Below, piece after piece: positions 54,125 to 64,000 of a stretch of DNA of 64,000 nucleotides (the first letter of the stretch is position 1; every line of letters begins with the position of its first letter). A model generated the notes under the pieces. That model did no database searches. It saw only the letters and a list, made by a program, of their open reading frames with translations, and was not told the DNA's origin. Made by a program: the position numbers and the translations under genes. The stretch covers positions 9,816,001 through 9,880,000 of the forward strand of contig NC_061153.1 in the NCBI RefSeq assembly GCF_905220365.1, in the 5' to 3' direction. Source of the stretch: Vanessa cardui (taxonomy: Eukaryota; Arthropoda; Insecta; Lepidoptera; Nymphalidae).

Positions 54125-55764
54125 CTATCGGGATGTTCTCAAATCGTGGAGATACGACAAATGGTGTTTTTTAGCGGTTAACGCGCAAACTTGCGTCTTT
54201 TTGGGGTTGAAATTGACTAAATTTAGCCGGCCCCAATTCGAGACTTCGTTTAACGAAGACTCGATTTCAGACACAAGTTTGTTCCGGTTTTCTTCGACGT
54301 TTTCCCGAGAAATATTAGCGCGGCTGGTGTATAAGGTGTCAACGGTACTGTCGTCTGCATAGCAATGAATGTTCCCAATTTGCAACAAATCATTGATATG
54401 CAGAAGAAACAAAGTGGGTGATAGAACGCAGTCTTGTGGAACACCAGCATTGACGAATTTTAAGTCGGAGCATGCACCGTCGACGACGACCTTGATGCTC
54501 CGATCTGCCAAAAAGCTGGTAATCCAATTGCATAATTTCCCGGGAAGCCCATAGGAAGGAAGCTTCGAAAGAAGCGCTTTGTGCCACACGCAATCGAAGG
54601 CCTTCGCTATGTCCAAGCTGGCTGCTAATGTTTCACCCTTGCTCTCAACTGCTTCAGCCCATCTATGAGTAAGGTAAACTAGAAGATCACCGGCCGACCG
54701 ACCCCGACGGAAACCGTACTGGCGGTCGCTAATCAGCTGGTTCTCCTCTAGATACCGCAGGAGCTGGCAGTTTATAAGGGACTCCATTATCTTGGAGAGC
54801 AAGGAGGTGATGGCTATAGGCCTATAATTGGACGGGTCTGAGCGGTTGCCTTTTTTAGGGATCGGATGCACCAAAGCTGTCTTCCAGAATTCGAAACGAC
54901 GCCTAATGCGAAGGAATGCCGGAAAAGACTTGTTAAGACCGGTGCCAACTCGGGAGCACATGTCTGTAGTACAATTGGAGGGATGCCATTAGGTCCACTC
55001 GACTTGTGAATGTCCAAGGAAAGAAGTGCTTTCCGAACTGCACTTTGCCGAAATTTAACCCCCGGCATCGTCGTATCACACCGCGGGTGGTGACTTTCCT
55101 TGGTCATCCAGAGTCGAGTTCGACGCGAAAAGAGACCCTAAAAGATCGGCATTCTCATTCGCGGTATGGGCCAATGACTCACCGTCCCTGTGCAAAGATG
55201 GAAAAGACGGCTGACAGAAATTCCCTAGGACAGCCTTAGCGAGAGGCCAGAACGCACGTGTTCCTAATGGGAAGCGCACCAGTCTCTCGCCAATTCTGGT
55301 AATGTACTTCGACTTCGCCTCAGCTATCACGTTTTTGAAGGACCTAGAGGCAGAGTTATATTCCTTTCTGAATGTGCTGGTGTTTGCATCACGAGACGCC
55401 GATGCGTTAGCCCAGTCTTGGTAGCGTTCCCATTTTCGGCATGAAGCCGTCTTACAGAAGCGACCAAACCAGGGCTGAGACTTGCCACCAATGGGCACCG
55501 CAGAATATGGAATGAAAAGTTCCATACCCTGAAGCACCACATCGGCGACAGAGTCAGCAACAACGCTCGGATCATCCATCGAGAAAAAAACCCGCCCCCA
55601 TGGGTAAGATGCAAAGTCCACACGCGTCGACAGCCCGCGAAACGAGGTCGTGAGTACCGTGTAACTGGCACTATACTCCGGACGAGACAGTGGTCCGACG
55701 AGCCCAGAGGGGGATCGACGACAATCTTATAGCCGTCCGGATGCGAAGTCAGCAGAAGGTTCAA
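54125..55764 (-). pseudogene. LINE-A copy 3 reverse transcriptase
   Basis: Order on the minus strand: VTRYSRPRFAGCRRVW and RKEYNSASRSFKNVIAEAK (55764-55076), SSGPNGIPPIVLQ, NYRPIAITSLLSKIMESL, RQYGFRRGRSAGDLLVYL, ASLDIAKAFDCVWH, NAGVPQDCVLSPTLF, HCYADDSTVDTLY, VSEIESSLNEVSNWG. Catalytic YADD intact. Frameshifts near 54900 and 55080. Confidence 0.85.
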
Positions 55765-55822
55765 CAGGGAAGGTGAGTGATCCTCTACTCTGGTATTCGC
55801 GTTGGCGAGGTGACCAGTTGTG

Positions 55823-56332
55823 TCAAATCATAAGCCAAAGCGAAGTCGAGAACAGATCTACCCGCATGATCAGTGGTGCGTGATCCAAGCCACTCTGTAT
55901 GATGGGCATTGAAATCGCCCAGAATAATGATCTCTGCGGATGGAGTCTGCTGCAGCGCGAATCTGTAGCCAATTGGACGTGCTCAACCAGTCGGTCGGCA
56001 TTACCGCTATGGGACCTATAAAGGCACGCGTAGTTTCGCGGGTGGTCGTCGCAGTCTACGCGCAGCCAGATAATTGATAGGTCCTGCCCTTCAAGGCTGC
56101 CGAGGCGTCGAGAGCAGATATCATCTCTGACGTAAACGCACACCCCAGCTCGTGGCACAAAAGTATGCTCCAATTTGTACCCGGGGTAAGAGAGAAAAGA
56201 CGTATCGGCAGGAGAAGATATCTGGGTCTCGGTAAGAAAGAGCAAGGCCAGCTTCGCCGTCTCAAGGTATAAGTGAACGGCATTCAAGCTGGAGTTGAAT
56301 CCCCTTATGTTGCAGAAGTCCACAGCGAGTGT
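55823..56332 (-). pseudogene. LINE-A copy 3 endonuclease
   Basis: FLTETQISSPADTS, VPRAGVCVYVRDDICSRRLG, then after a frameshift IILGDFNAHHTEW-like sequence near 55925 and, at 55764 onward, GSSDHCLV. The same motifs as copy 1; out of frame near 55940 and 55820. Confidence 0.85.
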
Positions 56333-56338
56333 AAGTAT

Positions 56339-56466
56339 CAAAATAAATAGCAAAAATATAATTTTCGGCACAGCATACCGCCCTCCCTGAGGAAATATTA
56401 CAACTTTCTTTGACGCCTTGACAGAATCTATAGGTAGCTTACCCTATCATGATAATCTGTACTTAT
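56339..56466 (+). pseudogene. LINE endonuclease fragment, plus strand
   Basis: Between two minus-strand LINEs the plus strand reads IIFGTAYRPP-stop-GNITTFFDALTESIGSLPYH, then NLYLLGDF, the YRPP and LLGDF motifs of the APE endonuclease. It breaks at LLGDF where LINE-D enters. It may continue as LINE-H at 62155. Confidence 0.6.
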
Positions 56467-56639
56467 TAGGAGATTTTATTTATTTATTTAACTCTTTATT
56501 GCACACCAAATATACATATAAAGACATAAAATATATTTTCATACAAACGAAATTGGCCAAGCAAAAGTCGGTCTTATGGCTTATAAGCTATTTCTTCCAG
56601 ACAACTATTGGGTTAGAAGGATAATGCACATGAAAGACG

Positions 56640-56912
56640 GCAATATAGCAGTAAAACCTTACATTATGGAATAATACCAAATACAACTCAATACTAATAA
56701 ATAAAATATAAAGTAGATTATAGATATTTATAAATAAATCATATCATATATATATAATAAATTTAAATGATATGTATAATATAATCATATAATATACATA
56801 TCATTTAATCAGATATATATATATATAGTATATGTAATAAAAATAAATAAATAAATATAATATTATTAATAAATAAAATAGAAAGTATAATAGGATATTA
56901 AATAACTGTATC
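56640..56912. other. A/T-rich 3' part of LINE-D with palindromic TA runs
   Basis: Almost pure A/T. AAATGATATGTATA (56764) and its complement TATACATATCATTT (56792) form a hairpin. No gene. Confidence 0.5.
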
Positions 56913-57404
56913 TCAAATGTCATCATTATTAGTGTCCAAATATATTTTTTTCCGAGAATTTTTAAATATTTGTAACGATTTGGATTGTCTTATGCTTAGC
57001 GGTAAGTTGTTCCAAAGTGTTATTGCCTGCACAGTGAAGGACTGCTTATAATATTTACTGCTATAGGTAGGCAATTTTAGGATGAGGCATCGTGATGATA
57101 GTATACTAGACTGATCTCCAAGAAATTCTAATTTCTCCTTCAAATAACAAGGAGCGGTCGGATTAAACAACACACAGTACAGAAGAGAGAGAGTATGCAA
57201 GTTTCGGCGACGGCGTATAGGGAGCCACTTGAGCTTTGAACGAAATTCTGAAACATGGTCATACTTTCGGAGACCGAAAATAAACCGAATAGCTAGATTT
57301 TGTAATCGCTCAGTTTATTAAGCTGGTACTCGGTTAGATTAAGATAGCTTGCGTCCGCGTAATCGAGAATAGAAAGTAGAAGGGAGTTTGCTAACATAGT
57401 TTTA

Positions 57405-58418
57405 TTAGTTAGGAATTGGTAATACTTTTTGCAGACGTCGCAAGGAGTTCAATGACGCGAATGTTTTCTTACTAATTTCAGTTAAATGTTCTGACCAGAA
57501 AAGTGTTCGGTCAAGATGTATGCCGAGGTTTTTAACTGTTGAGCAGTAAGATAAATTAGTGCCGTTGTATACAACTTGGGGAATGTTTGCCCAATCAATT
57601 CTTGCAGTCATAGCTGGGCTGCCAATAACAATGACTTGTGACTTGGTAGGATTTATTTTAAGACCATACTGATTGCTCCATTTAGAAATTGCCACTAGAT
57701 CTCTGTTAATAGCAGCAATTGCATTAGGCAGGTTCTCAAGGGTTGAGTGTTGATATATTTGAATATCATCTGCATACATGTGATAGAGAGAAGAAATAAC
57801 ATGAGTAATCGAGTTAATGAAGATAGAGAAAAGTAAGGGAGATAACACGGCACCTTGAGGTACCCCAGCGCGGACTTCACACCATGACGAGAAAGTCTCT
57901 TCTATACGAATTCGTTGTCTTCTACCTCTGAGGTAACTCTGAAACCAATCTTTCACTGATGGAGATATGTTTAAAGAACATAACAGACTCAACAAGATAT
58001 CGTGATCGACTGAATTGAATGCATTACTGAAATCTAGGAGAACTAAAATTGTGAGCTGTTTATTGTCCATAGCCCATCGAATGTCGTCTGTGACTTTAAC
58101 TAAGGCTGTGGACGTACTATGACCTGTACGGAAACCGGATTGGTAAGGATCAAGAAGAGTGTTCGTTGAGGAAAGTGTTAAATTGTTGGAAAATTAGTTT
58201 TTCAAGTACTTTGGAAAGGAAAGGGAGAATAGAGATAGGACGAAAGTCGGAAGTTGATAGGGGTTACCTTTTTTGGGGATTGGAATGATTTGAGCATATT
58301 TCCATGCGTCAGGAAACTTTTGACAGGTAAGGGAAAAATTGAGAATATGAGTTAACACAGGAGTAACAATGTCAAGGATTAGGATGATTACGACTGATAC
58401 AGTCTGAGCCAACAGCAT
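57405..58418 (-). pseudogene. LINE-D reverse transcriptase
   Basis: WKYAQIIPIPKKGNPYQLP (58290), then after a frameshift LVLLDFSNAFNSVDHDILLS, VRAGVPQGAVLSPLLFSIFI, YHMYADDIQIYQH and LKINPTKSQVIVIGSP. The YADD box is intact. Frame changes near 58190, 58075 and 57405 disable it. Confidence 0.85.
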
Positions 58419-58781
58419 TCGAGGTTATCGACATTATGTGCTTTTTAACATCACAGTCAGAGAAAGACGCGAAGCTAAACGGAGGAAAGTTAGGAGTTGG
58501 ATGAGAAGAGATAATATTAATTGTGTTACTTTTTTCGTCGCTATTGAGTGCGGTTGAAGAAGCAAAGTGTTGATTAAGGAGTTCAATGTCAATATTTATA
58601 GAAGTATTATGAGAGGATTTACCAACTCCAAGAGATTCGAGAAATTTCCAAGTTTTTGCTGTGTCGCCGTTTTCGACAGATTGGAAAATGTGGCATCGTT
58701 GAGCATCTCAACACGATGTATTGCAGCGATTTCGCGCTTTATTGTACTTCTCTCTGTAAGTATCAGTGTTATTTAATTTAA

Positions 58782-61477
58782 CACGTTAGTCGCCATGTCG
58801 GACGATGGTGACCGCCAGTAAATGTTTCATTCTGGCCGCGTCGGACAATGGTGACCGACACGACACCCCTTACTTCAAGTGACCGCCGAGGGCCGGCGGT
58901 CTCGTATACGCTACATTTCGGCATACGAAGTGACCCGCGCGGCCTAGTACTATAGTAAAAATAGAGTAGCAACCCAACTTAAGTGAAAATTTGGAAAGAT
59001 GGGGTAAAAAAATTAAATTACTTGAATCTTTCTATGGCGTAAACGAAGCTGTTTTCCACGACTGTCTGTTTCTTCCCCAATTTTGTAAATTATTAAACGG
59101 ATTTTGATGCGGTTTTCACTATTTGAAAGTGTAATAAATGGAAAAGGTTGCATACAAAATATTCCACTGCCGGGCATGGAACTCGCATCTAGAGGGAAAC
59201 TACAGACACTGGTAATTGAACAGGTAAAAAAAAAGTCCTGCACTCATTTGTTTATTGTAATAATAGTTTAATGTTTATCAGACAATTGGTAATTTTTATT
59301 ATAAAAAAGGAATTAAAGTAAAAAAAACAAAATGAAATTTTTAACTTAGCGATGTTGAATGTTGAAACAATCCAGGCATAAATGCGGTTCCCCGGGGCAG
59401 CTTGGGCAGTAGGTTACAACTTTTTTGTTCTGTTGCGTGCTGTTTGCCTGCCAAGAGTTTCCACATTCTTCTTGTAACATCCGAGGCAATTTCTTCGGAC
59501 CTGTTTGGCCTTGCCTTCTCTGGACAAAAGTCGATGCTTTTGTCGGGACGGCCGTGATGCAGTGGTCTGATTTTCTTTATTTGAAGTCATCAAATGATGG
59601 ACTAACGCCTTTCGAAATTGGACTATAGAAATGTTTTGATTTGTCGTTTGTTTGTTATTTGCGTTTACGACAGCTGTATTGAGAAGTAATTCGAATGCTA
59701 ACTTTCGGTACCACTTTACTGTCTTTCGAAGTGGAGTGGAGTAAGCAGACATTTGGTCCGACAAATCCACGGCTGATTTAGCCTCGTTGTAATCCAGTAT
59801 TATCTTAGGTTTTCTATTTTTAACACCTCGTTTATTCATCGTAACTCGAAAATTATCTGTGTGCTTTGTCGATAGCAACAACACTTCTCTCTTATCCCGC
59901 CATTTCATTACCGTTATTCCCTTTTCATTTTCACGGGCAATGTGTTCTCCTATTTTTAGCTTCTTCTGAGTAACATCTTTCGGTAGCCTCTTCCTCTTTT
60001 GTTCTCTTTTGTTCTCTTCCTGTTTTTTCGAACCGTCCCAACCAAATGAGTATCAGCTTCTAATAGTTTTTCAGCTAATTCCACACTTGTATGCCAGTTA
60101 TCTGTGTACATAGTATGACCCTTGTGAAACAATTCTTTGCAAAGATTTAGTACAACATTCTTTGGCGTTGTATTTGAAGTATCCAGTTGCTTGCCAGCAT
60201 AAACCTCCAGCTTATATGTATACCCAGGGATTGTACATAGCTTAAAAACTTTTACTCCATATTTATGTCGTTTTTGTTTTAGGTATTGCCTGAACATAAT
60301 ACGCCCACGGAACGGCACTAAGCTTTCATCAACGCATAGCGACTCATTAGGAGTGAAATGAGTTTCAAAATTTTTATTGAGGTTACTTATTAGTTCGCTT
60401 ATCTTATATAGACGATGACCTCTTCTAGCCTCTTCGTTGTTGGCAAAATGGAGCATACGGAGAAGCAGCTCGAACCTATTACGACTCATTGCATTTTTCA
60501 CATACTTTTGTTCGAACATCGGGTCATTCGACCAATAAAGCGCCATAGATGGTAGCTTCACCATTCCCATGTATATAATAATGCCAAATAACTTTTTAAT
60601 CTCTTCAACATCCGTGGATTTTCACATGTGCAGTCTAGAACCAGGCTTTAAACCCCCTTCTGAAATTGTTTGTTTAGCAAAAAGATTAGTTTGATGTGCA
60701 ATATATTCAAAAATACTGTCAGGTACTATTAGAGTATAAAAGTCTTCAGGGTTTGCATTATGCATCGAGTACCTTAACTGAAATGGTCTTAAACCAGGAG
60801 CTTCTGTGTAAGGAATGATTCTTGGTTGGTTACCTGTTGTGATTGACCAATTACTTGAAGCTGTAGCCCCGTCTGATGACGGCCTTACAAACGAGTCCTC
60901 CGCATCAGATTCTGATACCGACAAAATTCGACGTCTTTTTCTTTTTCTTTGTGTCTCCAAAAGTAGGTCATCCGAACATTCACTTGAGGAATCATGTTCC
61001 TGATTAAACTGATTCACCTTGAAGTGCAAATTGTGTCTAATAAATCGTCTTGTTGTAACACAAAGTCATCAGAAAACATTATTGCATGTTATTAATACAC
61101 AAATACCGTTATTTGCATAAATAATTAAGTAAACAATAGTCAAAACACGATATAATGACCTTCACCTAGACCAATTACCGGTAAACTAAAAAATTTGAAG
61201 AAAGCGTCTGTGGTTCGTCAAACGTGGCTCGCGCGACGAAATGGGGCGGGGCATCGAGTGTCCGCCGGAGTGTCCCGCGTGGCGTAAATGAAATAATAAT
61301 TACATTCAGGCCATGTCGGGCTCATGTGACCGCCAGTTGTAAATAACGACTTATATACAAGGTAATGTCATGTATATAAAGCCATTACCTATTTTTTGCC
61401 CTCCTAAGGCGAAACAAACTAAAAAACAAGGTTACATTTTTTGAAATTTTCCAATTTTGTCCATGGCAGCTAACGTG
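58782..61477 (-). mobile_element. piggyBac-type transposon (2.7 kb) at a TTAA site
   Basis: TTAA flanks both ends (58778-58781 and 61478-61481), and the ends are inverted: CACGTTAGTCGCCATG at 58782 and the complement of CATGGCAGCTAACGTG ending at 61477. Subterminal repeats such as TCGGACAATGGTGACCG (58850) and ATGTGACCGCCAGT (61325) recur near both ends. The interior holds a decayed transposase on the minus strand. Confidence 0.92.
59340..61029 (-). pseudogene. piggyBac transposase, broken by stops and frameshifts
   Basis: Minus strand. An acidic N-terminus with a KRKRRR patch (61029-60622) ends at a TGA-type stop after GGLKPGSRLHM. The catalytic part 60570-59956 has LCVDESLVPFRG (first Asp) and TMYTDNWHTS (second Asp), and after a frameshift 59908-59414 has MKWRDKREVLLLSTKH (third Asp), the DDD set of piggyBac. 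The cysteine-rich end (CLGC, then CPSCPGEPHLCLDCF after another shift near 59415) is the zinc domain that binds the element ends. The catalytic residues remain but the frame is cut at least three times. Confidence 0.88.
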
Positions 61478-61745
61478 TTAAATTTGAACTTAGCTTTATT
61501 TTTTTTATCAATTAGATCCTTTATATTATCACTCAACCAAGGCGCTGGGAGGTGTTTTCTTTTGATTGGTTTAATGGGCGCGTGTTTATCATAAAGCTGC
61601 TTAATTAATAAATTGAAGACTTCAAGTTTTTGGTCGATTGTTTTGGCAGCTATAACCGCAGTCCAATCTAATTGAGGAGCATCGTCACAAAGCCGGTTCT
61701 GGTCCATTCCTCCAAAACTACGCTGCAGAAGTATTCTCGATTTCG

Positions 61746-62154
61746 CTTTAGGAGGACGAATTTTATATGAGAGATAGATCGTGTCATGAATTGAAATTCA
61801 AAAACATCCGAACTTCAATAGAGAAGATGGTTGGAGACTTTCTAACACCTGGGATCCACAACACACATAAAATCCCAAATCCAACAGACTGCAAGACCTA
61901 AAGATACAGTCAGTGCCTTCTGCGTGCAACTGGAACGTTACTCAAGATACCAATTGAGAAATCGTTGGCGGTAGTTGCAAATAATAATTTCTTTTGTTAT
62001 TCAAATAGACAAATGCCACCTTAGTCTACCCGTGACCACGAACGCTGTAAAGTGCTCGGAACGTCGGGATGTCCAAAATAATTAATATACGCGATTAAAA
62101 TCCGTTATAACTAGTTTTATTTAAATGTGTAATAATCGCGAAAATTTAAGACAA
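61746..62154 (+). mobile_element. Penelope-like 3' end fragment
   Basis: 61795-61975 encodes the end of the GIY-YIG domain (EIQKHPNFNREDGWRLSNTW, then QPERYSRYQLRNRWR with small changes). It is followed by GTGACCACGAACGCTG, TCGGGATGTCC and AATAATCGCGAAAATTTAAG, as at 19620-19757 and 31030-31150. A deletion removes bases around 61862. Confidence 0.8.
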
Positions 62155-63652
62155 CATTATGCTCCTACTGACTTTACCGAGTACACTGGCACATATCACT
62201 ACAGTTATAAATAAATCTATTACAAGCAACACATTTCCGACCTTGTGGCAGACGGCTCTGGTGAGACCTATACCCAAGAAAGACAATGTTAGTGAATTTA
62301 AGGATCTTCGACCAATAAGCATATTACCTTGTATTTCCAAGATATTGGAGATAATTGTGTGTAACCAGTTAACAGGATTCTTAGAGGCTCACAATATCTT
62401 ACCCACAAGACAGTCCGGGTTTCGAAAACATCACAGCACTACTACCGCGTTATTGGATGTGATTGACAATGTGTTATGTGCACAGGATAGGGGTGAGGGT
62501 ACGATTCTTGTTTTGTTAGATTTCTCGCGTGCCTTTGAAACAATAAATAGGACGTTATTTTTAGCAAAACTGAGATATTACGGGTTCAGCTCTGACGCAA
62601 TTCAATGGTTTTCTAATTATTTAGGAAATCGTAAACAAATTGTAGAAGTAATAAATGAGGATGGGTCGAGGGCTCTTTCTGATTGTTGTTCCGTTCACAG
62701 AGGCGTCCCCCAAGGATCAATATTAGGGCCTATTATCTTTGCGCTTTACTGTGCGGATATAGTTGAAAACATAAAACATTGTAATTATCATATTTATGCT
62801 GATGATATACAAATATACTTATCTTACAAAAATTCAGAAGCAAATATGGCAATACGAAATTTAAATGATGATCTTAAACGTATTTCAGAATGGTCAGATT
62901 GTCATAATCTCATTTTAAATCCGAGCAAAACCAAATATATAATTTTAGGAACAAAAAAACATGTGAATTTAATTAATGACCTAAATCCATTCTTGCATAT
63001 CAAAGGAGAAAGAATAGACCGAGTCACGGAAGCACGAAGTTTAGGCTTGTTGATCGACGAGCGATTAACATTCGAAAAGCATACTATAAATATAGCTCGC
63101 AATTGCTTTTCATGCTAAAAGTCTTATATCAGATCCGGGACGTGCTAAGTAAAGATATGCGTATAAAATTATGCGACACTTTAGTGCTTTCGAAGTTTAA
63201 TGATGCTGTCATCGGGCCTAGATTACTCACAGGCACAAAAAATCTTATACAGCGGGTACAAAATGCATGTATAAGGTACTGCTTCAAAATACCGCCTCGC
63301 GCACATGTTTCCCCTTACCTCAACAACGCCCGAATAGCGAGAATGGAATACCGTAGGCAACTGCACTTTGCAACCTTGTTGTTTGGCGTAATTAAAAATA
63401 AAACGCCTATATATCTATACAATAAACTGAGTTGGGCCAATGAAAGTAATAGAAGTTACCAAACGAGAGCTTCATCTTATATGCTGAATGTGCCGTCACA
63501 CCGCACAGCAGCATTCCGCGGCAGTTTTCGGTACGCAGCAACGAAGTGTTGGAACAACATCCCCCCTCCGCTTCGGATCCTAAAGACCGTAAAAACATTT
63601 AATATTAAATACAAAAAATATTTATTTAATCTACAGTTAGAATTGGAATAAT
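62155..63652 (+). pseudogene. LINE-H reverse transcriptase and C-terminal region (Jockey-like)
   Basis: 62159-63118: SNTFPTLWQTALVRPIPKKD, DLRPISILPCISKILEII, RQSGFRKHHSTTTALLDV, LVLLDFSRAFETI, VHRGVPQGSILGPIIF, YHIYADDIQIYLS, LNPSKTKYIILGT, then after a frameshift at about 63110 the C-terminal 63103-63651 (FRYAATKCWNNIPPPLRILK). Catalytic YADD intact. No endonuclease adjoining. Only one frameshift in 1.5 kb, so this is a fairly young copy. Confidence 0.85.
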
Positions 63653-63672
63653 AAATATATATTCGTATTTAT

Positions 63673-63974
63673 AAAGTAAAGTAACAGCCTGTAAATTCCC
63701 ACTGCTGGGCTAAAGGCCTCCTCTCCCTTTAAGGAAAAGGTTTGGAACATATTCCACCACGCTGTTCCAATGCGGGTTGGTGGAATACACATGTGGCAGA
63801 ATTTGTATGAAATTTGTCACATGCAGGTTTCCTCACGATGTTTTCCTTCACCGCTGAGCACGAGATGAATTATAAAGACAAATTAAGCACATGAATCAGC
63901 GGTGCTTGCCTGGGTTTGAACCCGCAATCATCGGTTAAGATGCACGCGTTCTAACCACTGGGCCATCTCTGCTC
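63673..63974 (-). mobile_element. SINE, full-length, with 12-bp target duplication
   Basis: Same family and orientation as 11612-11922. ATTCGTATTTAT flanks both sides (63661-63672 and 63975-63986). Minus-strand head with A- and B-boxes, tail of TTACTTTAC type. The very similar sequence to the gag copy suggests recent activity of the family. Confidence 0.92.
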
Positions 63975-64000
63975 ATTCGTATTTATGTATATGTATAATT

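Larger units (their letters stand above)
52784..56332 (-). mobile_element. LINE-A copy 3 (minus strand), carrying an RTE fragment
   Basis: 5'-truncated at the endonuclease start (LAVDFCNIRGFNSS at about 56330) and ending in an A-tail at 52784. It keeps the RT stretch missing in copy 1. Close in sequence to copy 1, but an RTE piece (53188-53912), frameshifts and a deletion near 53020 disable it. Confidence 0.9.
56467..61745 (-). mobile_element. LINE-D (Jockey-like, minus strand), split by piggyBac
   Basis: On the minus strand from 61745: linker LPAPWLSDNIKDLIDKKNKA (61432-61707), piggyBac, linker REKYNKARNRCNTSC (58770-58720), RT start (58418-58194), palm and thumb (58070-57405), C-terminal LWNNLPLSIRQSKSLQIFKN (57200-56913), then a long A/T-rich 3' part and an AAATAAATAAATAAA tail at 56467-56485. 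Endonuclease is missing (5' truncated). Removing piggyBac with one TTAA restores the linker frame. Confidence 0.85.

Noticed and set aside
1..64000. CRISPR arrays, bacterial operons or phage modules
   Set aside because: No regularly spaced repeats or prokaryotic gene layout; all coding signals belong to eukaryotic mobile elements.

Overview
The window is transposable-element debris and nested mobile elements from an animal genome, almost certainly a lepidopteran insect and perhaps a butterfly. The evidence is: (i) several copies of a tRNA-derived SINE whose body and tail are of a type I know from butterfly genomes (from memory, not searched); (ii) the mix of mariner, piggyBac, Helitron-like, pogo-like, Penelope-like, gypsy, and I-, Jockey- and RTE-like LINE elements; (iii) low GC and no host exon I can defend. 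I found no rRNA, CRISPR array, bacterial operon or convincing single-copy host gene. LINE family letters A-H are local labels only.

Layout. 1-700: possible LTR remnant. 701-2883: TTAA-flanked inverted-repeat element without coding capacity, holding tRNA-derived fragments. 3660-4696 and 28951-29665: two halves of one minus-strand LINE (F), split by a gypsy-type LTR retrotransposon. That retrotransposon (4701-28946, LTRs 4701-10239 and 28583-28946, 4-bp TTCA target duplication) is about 24 kb because it is itself full of insertions: a 5.2-kb element with a FEN1-like nuclease and CXC domain in the 5' LTR, a SINE, an intact mariner, a LINE-A copy, a partial tandem duplication of gag-pro, a Penelope-like inverted pair, a LINE-G copy, and several repeats in the 3' untranslated part.

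29.7-36 kb: LTR-like and Penelope fragments, then a broken pogo-like transposon carrying a LINE-C copy. 36-43.4 kb: an I-like LINE (RNase H-bearing, minus strand) split by LINE-C, a small inverted-repeat element and LINE-A. 43.4-46.9 kb: LINE-G fragment, LTR-like sequence, SINE, and a minus-strand CsRn1-like gypsy fragment with a tRNA-Trp-type primer site. 46.9-51.5 kb: second I-like LINE, also split by LINE-C. 51.5-56.5 kb: LINE-E and LINE ORF1 fragments, then a minus-strand LINE-A copy holding an RTE fragment. 56.5-61.7 kb: minus-strand LINE-D split by a piggyBac element at a TTAA site. 61.8-64 kb: Penelope end, LINE-H reverse transcriptase, and an intact SINE with a 12-bp target duplication.

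The most interesting object is the 5.2-kb element at 4908-10112. It has about 270-bp inverted repeats and a 3-bp AGC duplication that can be checked against an empty copy of the same LTR at 28820. Its coding region shows no DDE/DDD transposase. It carries paired Cys/His fingers, a domain with all the spaced acidic motifs of the FEN1/XPG nuclease group, and a tesmin/TSO1-like CXC domain. The protein family is, to my memory, widespread as uncharacterised proteins in invertebrates; I do not recall a named transposon superfamily for it.
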